NCBI GenBank assembly: GCA_038277395.1
Contig: CM076193.1
Coordinates: forward strand, 173,020,711 to 173,084,710
Length of the DNA stretch: 64,000 nt
Origin: Dryocosmus kuriphilus
Lineage: Eukaryota > Arthropoda > Insecta > Hymenoptera > Cynipidae
Reading direction: 5' to 3'
A program made the translations under genes and the position numbers. Shown here piece after piece: positions 11,336-21,566 of this stretch (its first letter is position 1; the number at the start of each line of letters is the position of its first letter). The notes beneath the pieces are model-generated. The model had not been told where the DNA came from, did not search any database, and saw only the letters and a list, made by a program, of their open reading frames with translations.

Positions 11336-12262
11336 TTTTAGCGAAAGATAGTAAGTATGTACCCGTTATACGTAAATTTAGTTTCGATTCGTAATATTCG
11401 TATGGAAAAACGGTATAGGACTTATGGTATCGCCTTAGGTATTGACTTAGGTATCGAAAAACGGTATAGGACTGTATAACTCTTTGGGGAGGAACAGAAC
11501 TCTCACCAGAACTCCTGGAACTTTTAATGAAAAATTTCCTTATGATTGACTTCAGGAATTGCACTGACTTCTTGGAAAACTTTGTTAGTTTCAAATAACC
11601 TCTAACTGACCTTGAATGTTACAATTGACCTATGACTTGGGTACGTACCTGAATGTAGAATTTTCCGCTCTATCGATTGTTAGATGTAAAAAAGGGGGTT
11701 TCCATTTTAAAAAACAAAGTTGACCTTCAAAAAGACATGAAGGTCAACTTCAAGGTCAAAATGAAGGTCACCATTGAATCCTTTGTTGAAATTTACTTCA
11801 GAAATTGCACTGACCTCTTGGAAAACTTTGTTAATTTCAAGTAGCCTCTAACTGACCTTGAACGTTACAATTGACGTAGACTTGGGTACGTACCTGCACG
11901 TAGAATTTTCCGCTCTATCGATTGCAGATGTAAAAAAAGGAGTTTTCCATTTAAGAAAACAAAGTTCACCTTCAAAAAGCCATGAAGGTCAACTTCAAGG
12001 TCAAAATGAAGATCACCATTGAATTCCTCGTTGAAATTTACTTCAGGAATGACCTTCACTTTTTTGAAAAACATTTTACCTCAGGAAATATCCAACCGTC
12101 CCGGGACTTCTTAGTGTATATATCCTTATTTAAATTTCCCTATCGAGAATTAGAGACAGTGGCGCAATACTGAAGAGTGGCTTGCTATTTTTGTCACTAT
12201 CCTATTTATTAAAAAATTATTAAGGACAAATAATTTGGATACATATTGTATTTTTGAAGCAG

Positions 12263-12405
12263 TTGCAACTTTTCTGGGAAATTTCTTTGCAATTGCATCA
12301 GGAAGATGTCCGCAATACAATAATTGCATGAACAATTGTACAAATAATTTACACATTGATAAGCCAAATTGCGAGAATGCTTGTTCCAAATATATAACAT
12401 CATAG
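12263..12405 (+). CDS. Exon 2 of candidate cysteine-rich secreted peptide gene
   Basis: A TTTTTGAAGCAG acceptor ends at 12262. Read in the phase left by the exon at 5961, the frame stays open to TAG 12403-12405. It first encodes the small hydrophobic second half of a signal peptide ending in a Ser-Gly context, then about 33 mature residues. These hold five cysteines with spacing C-x5-C-x3-C-x10-C-x3-C, rich in Asn. The inner C-x3-C-x10-C-x3-C matches the spacing of helical-hairpin peptides such as alpha-hairpinins; that likeness is only in spacing. The predicted precursor is 59 residues, secreted. Its role is unknown: venom, salivary or antimicrobial peptide are possible. No in-frame ATG precedes it in this exon, so it needs exon 1. 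The intron of 6,265 bp is mostly transposons. Confidence 0.55.
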
Positions 12406-13790
12406 GTAAGAGTCAAAGAAAAGCATTTGGTGGAAAACCAGTGTCAAAGTCTTCTTTCAGGGCTATTAAATCAATAACAAACATTAAAAATTTCAATTTT
12501 CTTACATGGTAGACACTAAAATTTTCATTTTTCTCTAAAAATCGAAAAAATTCGTAAAGGTAACAACAAACCTTCACAACACTTAGTCGAAGGTAATTAA
12601 CAGGTTTACTTTTATTCACACAAGGAACAGACGAAAACAATCTTTAAAAATTTTATCTTAGTAAAGATTGCAAAATTATCAGAGGATAAGCGTTACATAG
12701 TCATGCAGAAAAACAATTTAAAAATTTTTTATTTCCTGACGACACTTAAGTGTTAACACACATTATAATAAAATCTCTTATTGATAATTTTACTCATAAA
12801 AAATACCACACTTCGTTTAATTCAAATAAAATATTATTTTTAGGCATTATTCAGTTGAGGAACCTATCCAGTTGAGGGCACTCTCCCCAATATGTATGTT
12901 TTTGAACCGCAGTAATACGAAAAATATGTTATTTAGCTAATTTTTTATTACTTTTCGTTAGTTTCTTGTGTTTGTGAATTTTTGTATGCACAATATATAT
13001 TACCCTTTAAGATTAAATTAAAAATTCTTATTATTTCAATATGAAACGACTGAAAAATTTACTTAAAATAGATAGTTTAAAAAAATGTTCTTTAGTTTTC
13101 TGCTTAAATCGTCTAAGATAATAATAAAGCTTAACAATTATTTCACAGGTTAAGGAACATTGTGCACAATACAGAAATCCTCAAAAAATCAATTCTATTC
13201 CTGTCTTAAATACTGATGGATACGTTACGATGAAGGTGACTTAGCCTCTTGACAAGTTGCCCTATTATTACTATTATAAAAAAAATTTTCTCAGATATAA
13301 AATTATAACTACGTAGTTATTATTCCTATTATTATGTCATTGAGTTATAATTCTTTCGGACTAATTATTGTTCCAATAAAATTGGATATATGAGACAATG
13401 GCTTTCTTTTATTCAACTTTTCTGTTTCTCGCATTTCTTATTTCTATGAACTTCTATTTATTAATATAGAATTAAGGGCCGAGAATTATTAATTTAATAA
13501 TATGTGGAATTAGTAATATACATCTAAGGGGTCGTCCATTTATTATAAGATTTGCTAATATAACAAAAAGGAATATATAATTCTACTTAAAATTCATTCA
13601 TTCCAAAGGTTTTATAACTCGACTTTTGAGTTTACATTAGATCTCACAGGATTTCAAATGTTTTAACATTTTTAAGGCAATTTTTAAGATATGAAAGATT
13701 TTCAGATTTTTCACGGTATCCCTCTATATTATAAAGAGAGTCCTAGTGTTTTCCAGACTACCAAAAGTAATAGTAATAGTATTGTGTACA
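12406..13790. other. AT-rich non-coding stretch downstream of peptide exon 2
   Basis: No coding signal was recognised. The stretch presumably includes the 3' UTR of the cysteine-rich peptide gene. An AATAAAA that could serve as a polyadenylation signal occurs near 12766, but others are possible in such AT-rich DNA. Confidence 0.5.
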
Positions 13791-13794
13791 GGAT

Positions 13795-13940
13795 TAGCGA
13801 ACTTGTTTTTCAAAAATTCCTAATCTTTCCGAATGTCCTGCTTTCAATAACATTAAAAATTCCCATTTCGGAGGTATCGTCATGTTTTTTACCAAATTGT
13901 GTGCACAATAATACTAATATATACCTCCAAAAGAATTTAT
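13795..13940 (+). repeat. Dispersed repeat DR, left part
   Basis: A GCGAACTTGTTTTTCAAAAA start, a CTAATCTTTCCGAATG block and a TATATACCTCCA block match the DR units at 5.1-5.8 kb. The repeat is interrupted here by the ORF1-only LINE derivative and resumes at 15880. Confidence 0.75.
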
Positions 13941-15879
13941 GTTTTGGCTTTGGAGGTGAATATAAGTGTTGTGTTGGGTGAAAAAGAGGGTTGTGTGTAG
14001 AGTTATGGCAGCGGGTATATGGGAGGAATGAATGGAAGGATCGCGGAAGGTGGAAGAAAGGAAAAAGTAAGAAAAACGGTGCATGCTGAAGAGTGAGGTT
14101 AGATTTGATGTTAGTTAGTTAGTCAAGATAGTTAGCTTTGTGAGTTAGTTTTGTGAACAGAGAGTGGGGTTATGAAGTTGTACGTGACTGGGAAGACGGA
14201 TGGTGAGGTAAGGTCTGGTTATCGTTAATTACTACTGTCTTTTTGTGTAAAATAGTGCGAAGGATAAAAGTAGGGTGAGGGAAGTGTGAGGAGCGGAGTG
14301 AGAGGTTGCTAAGTGGGTCAGGAGACTAGTGGGTAAGGTAGGTAAAGTAGGGTAAGCAGGCCACAGGGTAATAGGCTGATTACGAGGAGACCAGGGCAAC
14401 AGAACGCTAGAGGGCAATACGTGCCCGAAGAAGGGAATTAGAGACTGGACCCAGTGTGCAATGAGTGAAGCGGCGAGCCGGGCTGGCGGGGCTAGTGGAG
14501 GCGACGCAGGGAGGTTAGAGTTTGGTAAGTCAATTGATAAGATGTTAGAGTCAAGTAAGGGCATGGATAAGGCATTAGATAAGACAAAAGACACAATGGA
14601 AAATATGTTCCGAGAGTTAGAGAAGGTAGTGAGTAGAGGGATAGCGGAAGAAAAGGAACATGGGAGGGGAACAGAGGGGATAGTTATAAAGATAAAAGAG
14701 AAATGGGAGAAATGGGAAAAGTGCTGGAAGAAAGAGAAAGAGAAAATATGGCAAAAATTAGAGGGGTTGGAGGAGGGACAGAGAAAAAAGCAGGAAGAGC
14801 GGAGAAAGGTGATAAGGCTGGTAGAAGAGAGGGTACGTAACTTAGAATGCAGAGCTGGACGTCAAGAGAATCGTGAGGAAATAGGTAGAGGGGATGGGGA
14901 AGAGGGAAATGTGAACTTGAGAGAGGAGAATGAGAGAATGAAAATCAGGGTACGTGGGTTAGAAAGGAAAATGGAGGGGTTTGAAAGAGGAAAGAAAAGG
15001 AGAAATGTCGTTATAAAAGGATTGCAAGTAGAAACCGAAACGGGAAAGAAGGAGGTAGAGAAACTTTTGAGGGGCATAGGGGCAAATGTCAGGGTCCAGG
15101 AGATAAAGGGGGTGGGCAATAAGATAGGAGGAAAAGCGAGGATGTACGTAGTCAAGCTGGGGAGTGAAGTGGAGAGGAGAGAGGTAATGAGGAAAAAGAA
15201 GGTGCTTAGGGGAAGAAAAGAAAGAATTGATGAAGTTATGACATGGAGGGAGAGAAAGAAAAGATAGCTGATAGGAGAGAGGGCTTGGAAAGAGAGGAGA
15301 AAAGGAAACAGAGTTTGGTTTGGAAGAGACATGTTTTGGGTGAATGAGACGGTGTGGATATGGGACGAAGAGAGAGAGGAGCTGAAAATAGGTGAGCGGT
15401 CGCAAGGTCGAAGGGGAGCAGAGGTGACTAAGAGCAGAGTAGAAGCACCGCGGTTTGCGAACGAGATAAGTGGAAGAATGTGGGTAGAAGGGAAAGAGAG
15501 TGCGAAAAGGGGACTAAAGTAGTTTTTTGGAATGTGCGGGGGATGGATTAAGAAATTGGAAAGGCTGAGAGAAAGAGCAGGTCATACAGGGTAGAGAAGA
15601 GCCAAAATAATTCGTGTAGAGGCAAAAGAAAAGTCGGTAGAGTCGCGGATTAATATACTATCAATAGAATGGAAATGGCGAGAGGAAACGTAAGCCCAAG
15701 GTCTTGAGCGGCAGTGCGTAGATATAGATTAGAGATTAAGAAATTATGTACACATAGAATAAGGTAGGAATAAGTATTTTTAAAATCTGCGCTGGATGTA
15801 AAGATGTGATAGATATTTAAAGACTCTCAAACCCGTAAAAGGGAGAGAGTATAAATAAATAAACCAACCAACCAACCAC
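13941..15879 (+). mobile_element. ORF1-only LINE derivative, copy 1 (HAL1-like)
   Basis: A 1.9-kb element with a 5' leader, a full ORF1, the first dozen codons of ORF2 (KVVFWNVRGM at about 15512-15541), then a direct jump to the 3' end. The 3' end resembles LINE-B: a GCGAGAGGAAACG tract, CAAACCCGTAAAAGGGAGAG and an ATAAATAAATAAACC tail. The endonuclease and reverse transcriptase are absent. Copy 2 at 38119-40032 has the same junction. It is inserted into the dispersed repeat DR. Confidence 0.85.
14461..15522 (+). pseudogene. LINE ORF1 protein, one stop codon (copy 1)
   Basis: A nucleic-acid-binding ORF1 protein of L1-like design. The first 180 or so residues are a highly charged Lys/Glu/Arg region predicted to form coiled coil. 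An RRM-like core follows (RRNVVIKGLQVETETGKKEV, residue about 180 on), with KARMYVVKLGSEVERREVM, then a basic C-terminal part ending at 15520-15522. A single stop, TAG at 15265-15267, interrupts it; copy 2 has TGG there. Upstream of ATG 14461 the frame is blocked by a stop that copy 2 lacks, so the original protein may have started earlier. It would assemble with the element RNA in the cytoplasm. Confidence 0.8.
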
Positions 15880-16062
15880 TAAACTCTTTTTTATTTTCGT
15901 GTTATTCGGAGCACGAGTTTTCAAAAGTATAAGAAATGTATGAACTTTCCCATAAAATATAGTGTACAAAAACAATATTATATACCTTTAAAAATGTATT
16001 CTATCTAAAAATGTTTCGCGTTCATAGCAACCTGTATTTTAAAGTTTCAGTAAACCTTTTCT
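15880..16062 (+). repeat. Dispersed repeat DR, right part
   Basis: TTATTTTCGTGTTATTCGGA, GTATAAGAAATGTATGAACT and a shortened second unit with a TATATACCT block continue the DR copy begun at 13795. The ORF1-only LINE split it, and LINE-D begins at its right edge. Confidence 0.75.
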
Positions 16063-16063
16063 T

Positions 16064-17340
16064 AATGGTTGAAGGAACAGAAAAATTAAGAAAGCAATAG
16101 AATCACGAATCAAGACAGAGAATTTGCAGAACACAGAAGCACAAAAAGAATATCGTGATAAAATAAGAGTCTATTTACATCAAAACAGAATGGACTGGAA
16201 TAAGGAATTAGACAACAAAAATTTAGAGGGTGCATGGACGATATTACATAATATCGTCGTCAAGGGCGCATCTGAAGTGTGGAACTGCGACTGCAGGAAT
16301 AATGAATGAGGATGCTTGGCGGAATGATGAAGTCCGCGTCGCAGTTAACGACAAGGAGCAAGTATACCTAAGAATGCTTAATATCAAAGATCCCAGCAAT
16401 GAGGAGAGGACTAGATTAAGAATCGACCATAGAGAAAAAAACAGAAAATCAAACAGATATATCAAAGAAAGCAAGGATAAAGTCAAAGCGGAAGAAAATA
16501 TAAAAATGCAAAGTGATTTTTAAGGAAATAAGAAGCTATTCTTGAAATGGGTAAACAAAAGTGGGAAAGTAAGAAGTAGTAATAAGTTGCTCGGAATCAA
16601 AAATTCTTATGGCGATATGGTGTGGGACACAGACAAGGTGAGGAAATGTGTGAAAGATTTTTTCGAGGAGCTGTATGGAGATGAAGCTATAGAGCATAAA
16701 AACTGCGATAAAGAAAAGGGTGCGTTAAAAAATTCCTCTGAATGTGAAGAAGTAGGAATTAACGTGTTCAGCATTAAGGCGGTAATTAAAAATCTGAAGA
16801 ATGGTAAGGCTGCTGGCGTAAATGAAATTACGTCTCAAATGCTTAAAAGCAGCCAAGAATTTCTGTTTCTGTGGCTCAGCAAATTAATGTCCATGTGTGC
16901 TATGAATGGAGAAGTTTGAAATGATTGGAGGAGGGCGATCATCGTTCCAATTAACAACGAAAAAGGAGTTAAGAGCGACTGCCCTAACTATAGAGCTATT
17001 AGATTACATAGTACCCCAGTCAAAGTATTTAGCAAAATACACTTTAGCAAAGTCATGGAAATAACGAAAGATAAGCTATGGGAGGTCGAATGCGGATTAA
17101 TGCCAGGCAAAGCATGTGCAGATCAAATATTTAGCTTGCGAAAGATTACAGAAAAATACTTGAGCGTAAACAAAAACGTTTTCTGGGTCTTCCCTGACCT
17201 GGAGAAAGCTTTCGACATGGTTGATGACGTTAAACCTTTGGACTACGTCAAGTGCCTGGTCATTCAAATTTGTTAAAAATTTAATACGATATTTGAAATC
17301 AATTGCGACGATGTTATAGAAGGCACACAATCAGATGTAT
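16064..17340 (+). mobile_element. LINE-D fragment (APE-type non-LTR retrotransposon)
   Basis: A 5'- and 3'-truncated LINE on the plus strand. It covers the linker after the endonuclease and the N-terminal half of the reverse transcriptase; the catalytic YADD region is missing. It abuts dispersed repeat DR on the left and a minus-strand LINE-E fragment on the right. Confidence 0.75.
16124..17276 (+). pseudogene. Reverse transcriptase fragment, LINE-D
   Basis: Three collinear open stretches (16124-16309, 16290-16523, 16542-16919) and a fourth at 17055-17276 form the linker and RT fingers. NLKNGKAAGVNEITSQMLK near 16790 is the RT motif 0/1 region and CPNYRAIRLHSTPVKVFSKI near 16985 is the fingers region. 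CGLMPGKACADQIFSLRK near 17090 and FWVFPDLEKAFDMVDD near 17190 (motif A, Asp of DLEKAFD present) follow. Stops and frameshifts separate the pieces. The sequence is truncated before motif B. Confidence 0.75.
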
Positions 17341-17467
17341 GATGTACTTTGGAGTTGGTCCTATACTGTTGTTGTCATTATGCAGTAGTCAGGAGCATTG
17401 AAAGCGATATTAACCACCTCTGTATGCTTTTTATAGCTACCATATGTTGCTTCACAGAATTTTAGCC

Positions 17468-18850
17468 TCATACGTCTGGATGGTAATGGAAAGTCCCTAC
17501 AATGGTATTGGTGTTTAAGAATACCGCCTTCTGAGCTTCTCCCAGTAACCTACTAACCCCTGGTTGTTTGAGGCGTGCAGCGTCTTTACTGTCTCGCGAG
17601 TTTTTGCAAAATCCTTCTTTTTCTTCTGTAAGAATATTGTTCTCCTCACAATACGTGTAAACCTTATCTGCAATCACAGCTGTGAGGCACCTGTAAATCA
17701 TTGGAAGACGGGCTATCGGTCGAAATTCATATGGATTTTGAGCATCCGGTCTTTATGCAACATACATTTGAGTAGAAATCTTGGCATCAGATCTGGACGT
17801 TAAATGGTCTTTTGAAAACACCTTGCCAACACAGGATGCACACTCGTCAAGTACTTGTATCAGAAATTGTGCACTATGTCTGCCTGTTGCGTTTCAGTTA
17901 CTTGTTTTTTTTCAATGAACCTGTCTGAGTCGCTGAAGATAGAAGGTTCCATTAGAAGATTGTCGCTTGCTTCCACTCTCTCTAATTGAAATCACGCAGG
18001 GGCTTAATCGCTTCTGCTAGATTTCCCTTAAACACCTGGCCAGTGTTCAGCTATTTCTTCCAACTGAGGAAATACATTGTTTGGCTCACTATCTTATTCT
18101 CCACTCAGTTCAAGCCAGAACCTCCTCTCGTCTGACTGACCAGTTAGATTCTGATGTCTTCTAGTGCTAATATTATTATCCCAAAGTCTAGCAGTAACAA
18201 CGTCAAATCCCTGACGCTCAAAGTCTATAATCTCATTCAAAGTTGCAGGTGATAATGTTTGAATGTTTCGAGGGAGAATGTTCTTGATAACATGGATTAC
18301 AGTTTCCGTTTTCCAACGTTCTACTTACCTTGCATGCAACCTCACTTACTTGGGTAGAACACGGTTCCTACGCAGAACAAAGACTGCATTTGCGGTCTAG
18401 TTTTACGCCCGAACTTCTAACGACTGCCACAGCTGCTCAATACACAAGAGTTTGTGCCTTTAACAAAGTGAGTTCTGCGGTCAAGTGCATAGGTGAAACT
18501 TATTTGTTTAGATACCGTATTGGTGCATGCAGATCCTTTCTGATGTACATCTTTGGGAGAGAATACCTTTGTGTTTGTTCTACATTTTCGAACTCTAGCA
18601 AAGTACAATCAAAGTTCCTTTCAAGGTGTTGCAGTTATTCTGGGATTTCGGTATTTACATTAACGAGAGCTCTAATATCCAGGCGTCGTTCTAGTGGAAC
18701 CAGTACTTGATTGCCATTATCTGTTGCACCTATACCTTCAGCTTCAGTAAGCTCTTCGTTATCCCCATTTTCCCAAGTGACTTCCGGATCTACATCCATT
18801 TTGATGGCAGTTATTTCAACTACCGAGAGCAATCTGTGAACAGATATTGG
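17468..18850 (-). pseudogene. R2-like reverse transcriptase fragment, LINE-E
   Basis: Decayed minus-strand sequence resembling restriction-enzyme-like-endonuclease LINEs of the R2 kind. The clearest part is PYEFRPIARLPMIYRCLTAV continuing IADKVYTYCEENNILTEEKE (about 17750-17620), the R2-type RT fingers. Upstream in its own direction lie NFWYKYLTSVHPVLARCF (near 17860) and RLWDNNISTRRHQN (near 18180), typical of the region before the RT. The part 18300-18850 is less certain. Stops are frequent and the catalytic core is absent or rearranged after 17600. Confidence 0.55.
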
Positions 18851-19430
18851 GTCTGAATGTCTATTAACTTTGTCTCTCGAAAGATAATATTCAAGAATCT
18901 TGTCTTAGATAGTTAACCAATTATTATGATTTTCTCAATACAATGGAATATTCGCGGATTAGACTGAACACTGTTTCGAAATAAATCGGAATAACTCGAG
19001 TCGTTTCGGAACGAATTTTCATTTAAAACTTTCGTCAGCGTTATAAAAATAAGTTCGAATCGGCACAAGAATAAACGTTTTTGATTGGGTTATTCTTGCG
19101 ATTTAAATAAGTAATAAAACTTGAAGAGTGTGTAAATTCTTTGTAAATAAACATAAATTAATTGTAATAACATAAAATATTCCATATCCGGATAAATGTC
19201 GGACCGAAAAGGATAATGATGTAGACTGAATGACTTAGCCGAATCATATTCAAATTATATCTCTGCTGGACTGCTAAAATTCTGGATTTTTTCAGATGCG
19301 CTCAATTTTTTTCATAGAAATTCAAGCGTTATTGAATAAAGGTGTAGAGTCTAGCAACATTTTCACAAATTTTTCATGATATTTCAATATACGAGTATCA
19401 AATTAAAAACAAAATTTGATTGCTCTGTTT
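18851..19430. other. Non-coding stretch left of the gene family
   Basis: AT-rich, no gene recognised. The last part (from about 19270) precedes an acceptor-like CTCTGTTTATTCTTAAAG at 19422-19439 and is probably what remains of the intron of gene-family copy c1. Confidence 0.45.
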
Positions 19431-19439
19431 ATTCTTAAA

Positions 19440-19545
19440 GAGATAAATTCACATTTCGACTGTTTACCAATGGCACCGAAGTTCCTAGTGTTTATCGTTG
19501 TAGACATTTTTATTCTCCTACCAACTCAATTGAGTGTAGAATATC
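19440..19545 (+). pseudogene. Gene-family copy c1, exon 2 fragment
   Basis: About 100 bp align to the start of exon 2 of copies c2, c3 and c6. They include the residue pattern NGTEVPSVYRC (compare NGTKIPSVPRC in c2) and a ...YSPTNS tract, preceded by an acceptor-like AAAG at 19439. The match ends near 19545, where sequence typical of the spacer between copies begins. The conserved C-terminal domain is absent, so only the N-terminal part of the mature protein survives. No exon 1 was found upstream. Confidence 0.7.
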
Positions 19546-19760
19546 TGAAAAGATTTGCATATTTAAATACTTTGTGTATTCAACTTTTTTAACATATCAT
19601 GCTGAATTTATAATATGTTTTAGAAGCTTTAAATGAAGCGCTATTGTAAACATTATATAAATTTTCAGCTTAATCATCGGATTCTTTTAAAACTCAAAAG
19701 ATTACCTAAATTGTACATTAGGCAGTTTCTCCTCTAATTTGCGAGAATGAGGGTCGTTTA

Positions 19761-21054
19761 CCACATAGAATGAGAAGTCCCGAGCCTCACAAGGAAAAAA
19801 TTAATTTTTTACCTTAAAACCTTTTTTATTCTTCGCTGTACTCTCCATTTAAAGTAATGCACTTATTCCAACGGTCCTCCAACATTTCGATACCTTTCGA
19901 AAAAAACGAATTATCGAGACCTTCAAAATACGCCTCTGTTTCGGCCATGACTTCAGCATTCGACGAAAATTTCTTTCCCTGACGAAACCTTTTCAAGTTT
20001 GGAAACAAACGGTAGTCGCTGGGGTCCAGATCTGGTGAATACGGAGGATGCTTAACCAATTGGTAGCGCAATTTGCTCAGTTTGGCCGTCGTTTTCATCG
20101 ATGAATGTGCTGGTGCGTTGTCGTGGTGGTACAGCACTTTCTTCCTTGCCATGTGCGGCCGTTTTTTTTAATTTTCTTCGTTTAAACGATCCAGTTGAGC
20201 AACGTAGTAGTCACCTGTGATATATTTCCTTTTTTCGAATATTCAATCATTATTATTCCTCTTGCATCCTAAAAAACACTTGCCATAACCTTCCCGGCCG
20301 ACTGTTGCGTCTTTGGACGCTTCGGACGGTTGCTACCTGCTTTCACCCACTCTGCAGACTGTCTGTTGGATTCAGGAGTGTAATAATGAATCCAGAATTC
20401 GTCCATCGTCACGAATCTATGGAAAAAGTCCTTTTTGTTTCTTTGGAACAAGGCCAAATTACGCCCCGAATCTTCAACACGTTTTTGCTTCTGGTCCGGT
20501 GAGAGTAAACGCGGCACCCATCTTGCGATCGGCTTTTTCATCCCCAAATGTTCATGCAAAATGTTGCTAACGCGGTCTATCGATATACCCACGGCCTCTG
20601 CTATTTCAAGCAACTTCGCTTTCCGATCATTCAAAACGATCAAATGGATTTTTTTTTATGTTTTCAGGTGTGGTGTCCTCAGAGGCCCATCCACTGCGCT
20701 GAGCATCATCGGTGCTGGTTCGACCACGTTTGAAGTCCGCAAACCAGCGTTTTGCGGTTGCAGTTGATGGTGCGGATGTTGGATGGCATTTATCTAACCA
20801 CTTCTTGACCTGGACGGTGTTTTTTCCCATTAAAAAACAATGTTTTATTAAAACCGGAAACTCGTCTCTTTCCATCGTTCGCGAGAAACCAAAGCTTGTC
20901 TGACACAATTAGCTGTTATTCGAAAACTAATACACGCAATGTCACGAAACTCAAGGCGGTGCTGTCTAAAGGCTGGTTCTCAACGAAAACATACATGTTT
21001 TAATCCTAGTGGCGACATCTCTGCGTGATGCTCGGGACTTCTCATTCCATGTAG
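19761..21054 (-). mobile_element. Mariner element M3 in a signal-peptide exon
   Basis: A 1,294-bp mariner with terminal inverted repeats CCACATAGAATGAGAAGTCC at the left and GGACTTCTCATTCCATGTAG at the right. It is flanked by TA at 19759-19760 and 21055-21056. The other gene copies show the uninterrupted target. Its transposase is the least decayed of the four mariners here, so this is probably a fairly recent insertion. Confidence 0.95.
19826..20875 (-). pseudogene. Mariner transposase, SETMAR-type lineage (M3)
   Basis: A minus-strand DD34D transposase starting at about 20875 (MERDEFPVLIKHCF). It has the N-terminal HTH with KWLDKCHPTSAPS and WFADFKRGRTSTDDAQRSG, a second HTH (KAKLLEIAEAVGISIDRVSN), and WVPRLLSPDQKQKR. 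The catalytic motifs are TMDEFWIHYYTPE, HHDNAPAHSS and SPDLDPSDYRLF, with exactly 34 residues between the second and third catalytic Asp. Overall it resembles the transposase domain of SETMAR and the cecropia-type mariners. It is broken by frameshifts near 20640 and 20160 (both in T runs) and by a stop near 20270. All three catalytic Asp survive. Confidence 0.92.
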
Positions 21055-21566
21055 TATACGCTGGTCTTATTCTTGGTAGTTGCCTTTAGTACTATAGGTA
21101 AATATGATGATATAGTATGTCTATGATTTTAAGTACACTTTTAAGTTTTCCGAAAATAACAATTTGTTCTATTTAATCCACATTATATCCAAATTGCTTC
21201 TTTCTATATACTTTATCTGTATTAATTATCCGAAATGAGTACGAATGTCTATTAGCGCAAAATTTTATACGAATTCGAAATGAGTCCATATCGATACGAC
21301 GTTTGTACAAGTCGCGAACTTTTCCCGAAATTTATCTGTTGCGAAAGTCAGTTTATGTGTTCGAACGTCAAAAAATTCTAACAGTTGGCAATATATGGGC
21401 GCGCCTTGTCTTGATGGTATCCCACGTCAATCTTACGTCGTACGACCATTTCTGTGTCCTATTGAGAAGAGGCCCTTAGAGGCTCGCAATATTGCCGCTA
21501 AGGATTTGTGAAACAATAAAATGGTATGAACTTCAAAAAAGATTCATCCTCTGTTCCTTGTTGCAG

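Larger units (their letters stand above)
9429..12116 (-). mobile_element. DD41D-type Tc1/mariner element with long inverted arms
   Basis: A 2.69-kb element bounded by TA at 9427-9428 and 12117-12118. The left end reads CAGGGTGTCTAAAAAGTCCC; the right end is its complement with about six bases lost. Both arms are long (about 9429-10030 and 11550-12116). Each arm contains two tandem copies of a roughly 250-bp unit rich in AAGGTCA motifs, inverted relative to the other arm. The transposase on the minus strand has 41 residues between its second and third catalytic Asp, as in the DD41D group. It lies in the intron of the peptide gene, 8 bp from the end of LINE-A copy 1. Confidence 0.88.
19747..21097 (+). 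pseudogene. Gene-family copy c2, exon 1 split by mariner M3
   Basis: The signal-peptide exon starts at ATG 19747 and is cut after 14 bases by mariner M3 (19761-21054). It resumes at 21057 and ends at G 21097 before donor GTAAAT. Without the mariner and one TA the exon would be 55 bp and phase 1, like c3 and c6; the rest of the signal (TLVLFLVVAFSTIG) is still readable at 21057-21097. With the mariner in place translation stops after eight codons. The leader before the ATG shares the CAGTTT(C/T)TCCTCTAATT motif with other copies. Confidence 0.85.

Noticed and set aside
12150..12640. Minus-strand frames opposite the peptide exon 2
   Set aside because: No family match; the plus strand gives a spliced reading with a signal peptide and ordered cysteines.
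14862..15405. Long minus-strand frames over 14.2-15.4 kb
   Set aside because: Antisense of the ORF1 coiled coil, where AG-rich codons leave few stops on the other strand.
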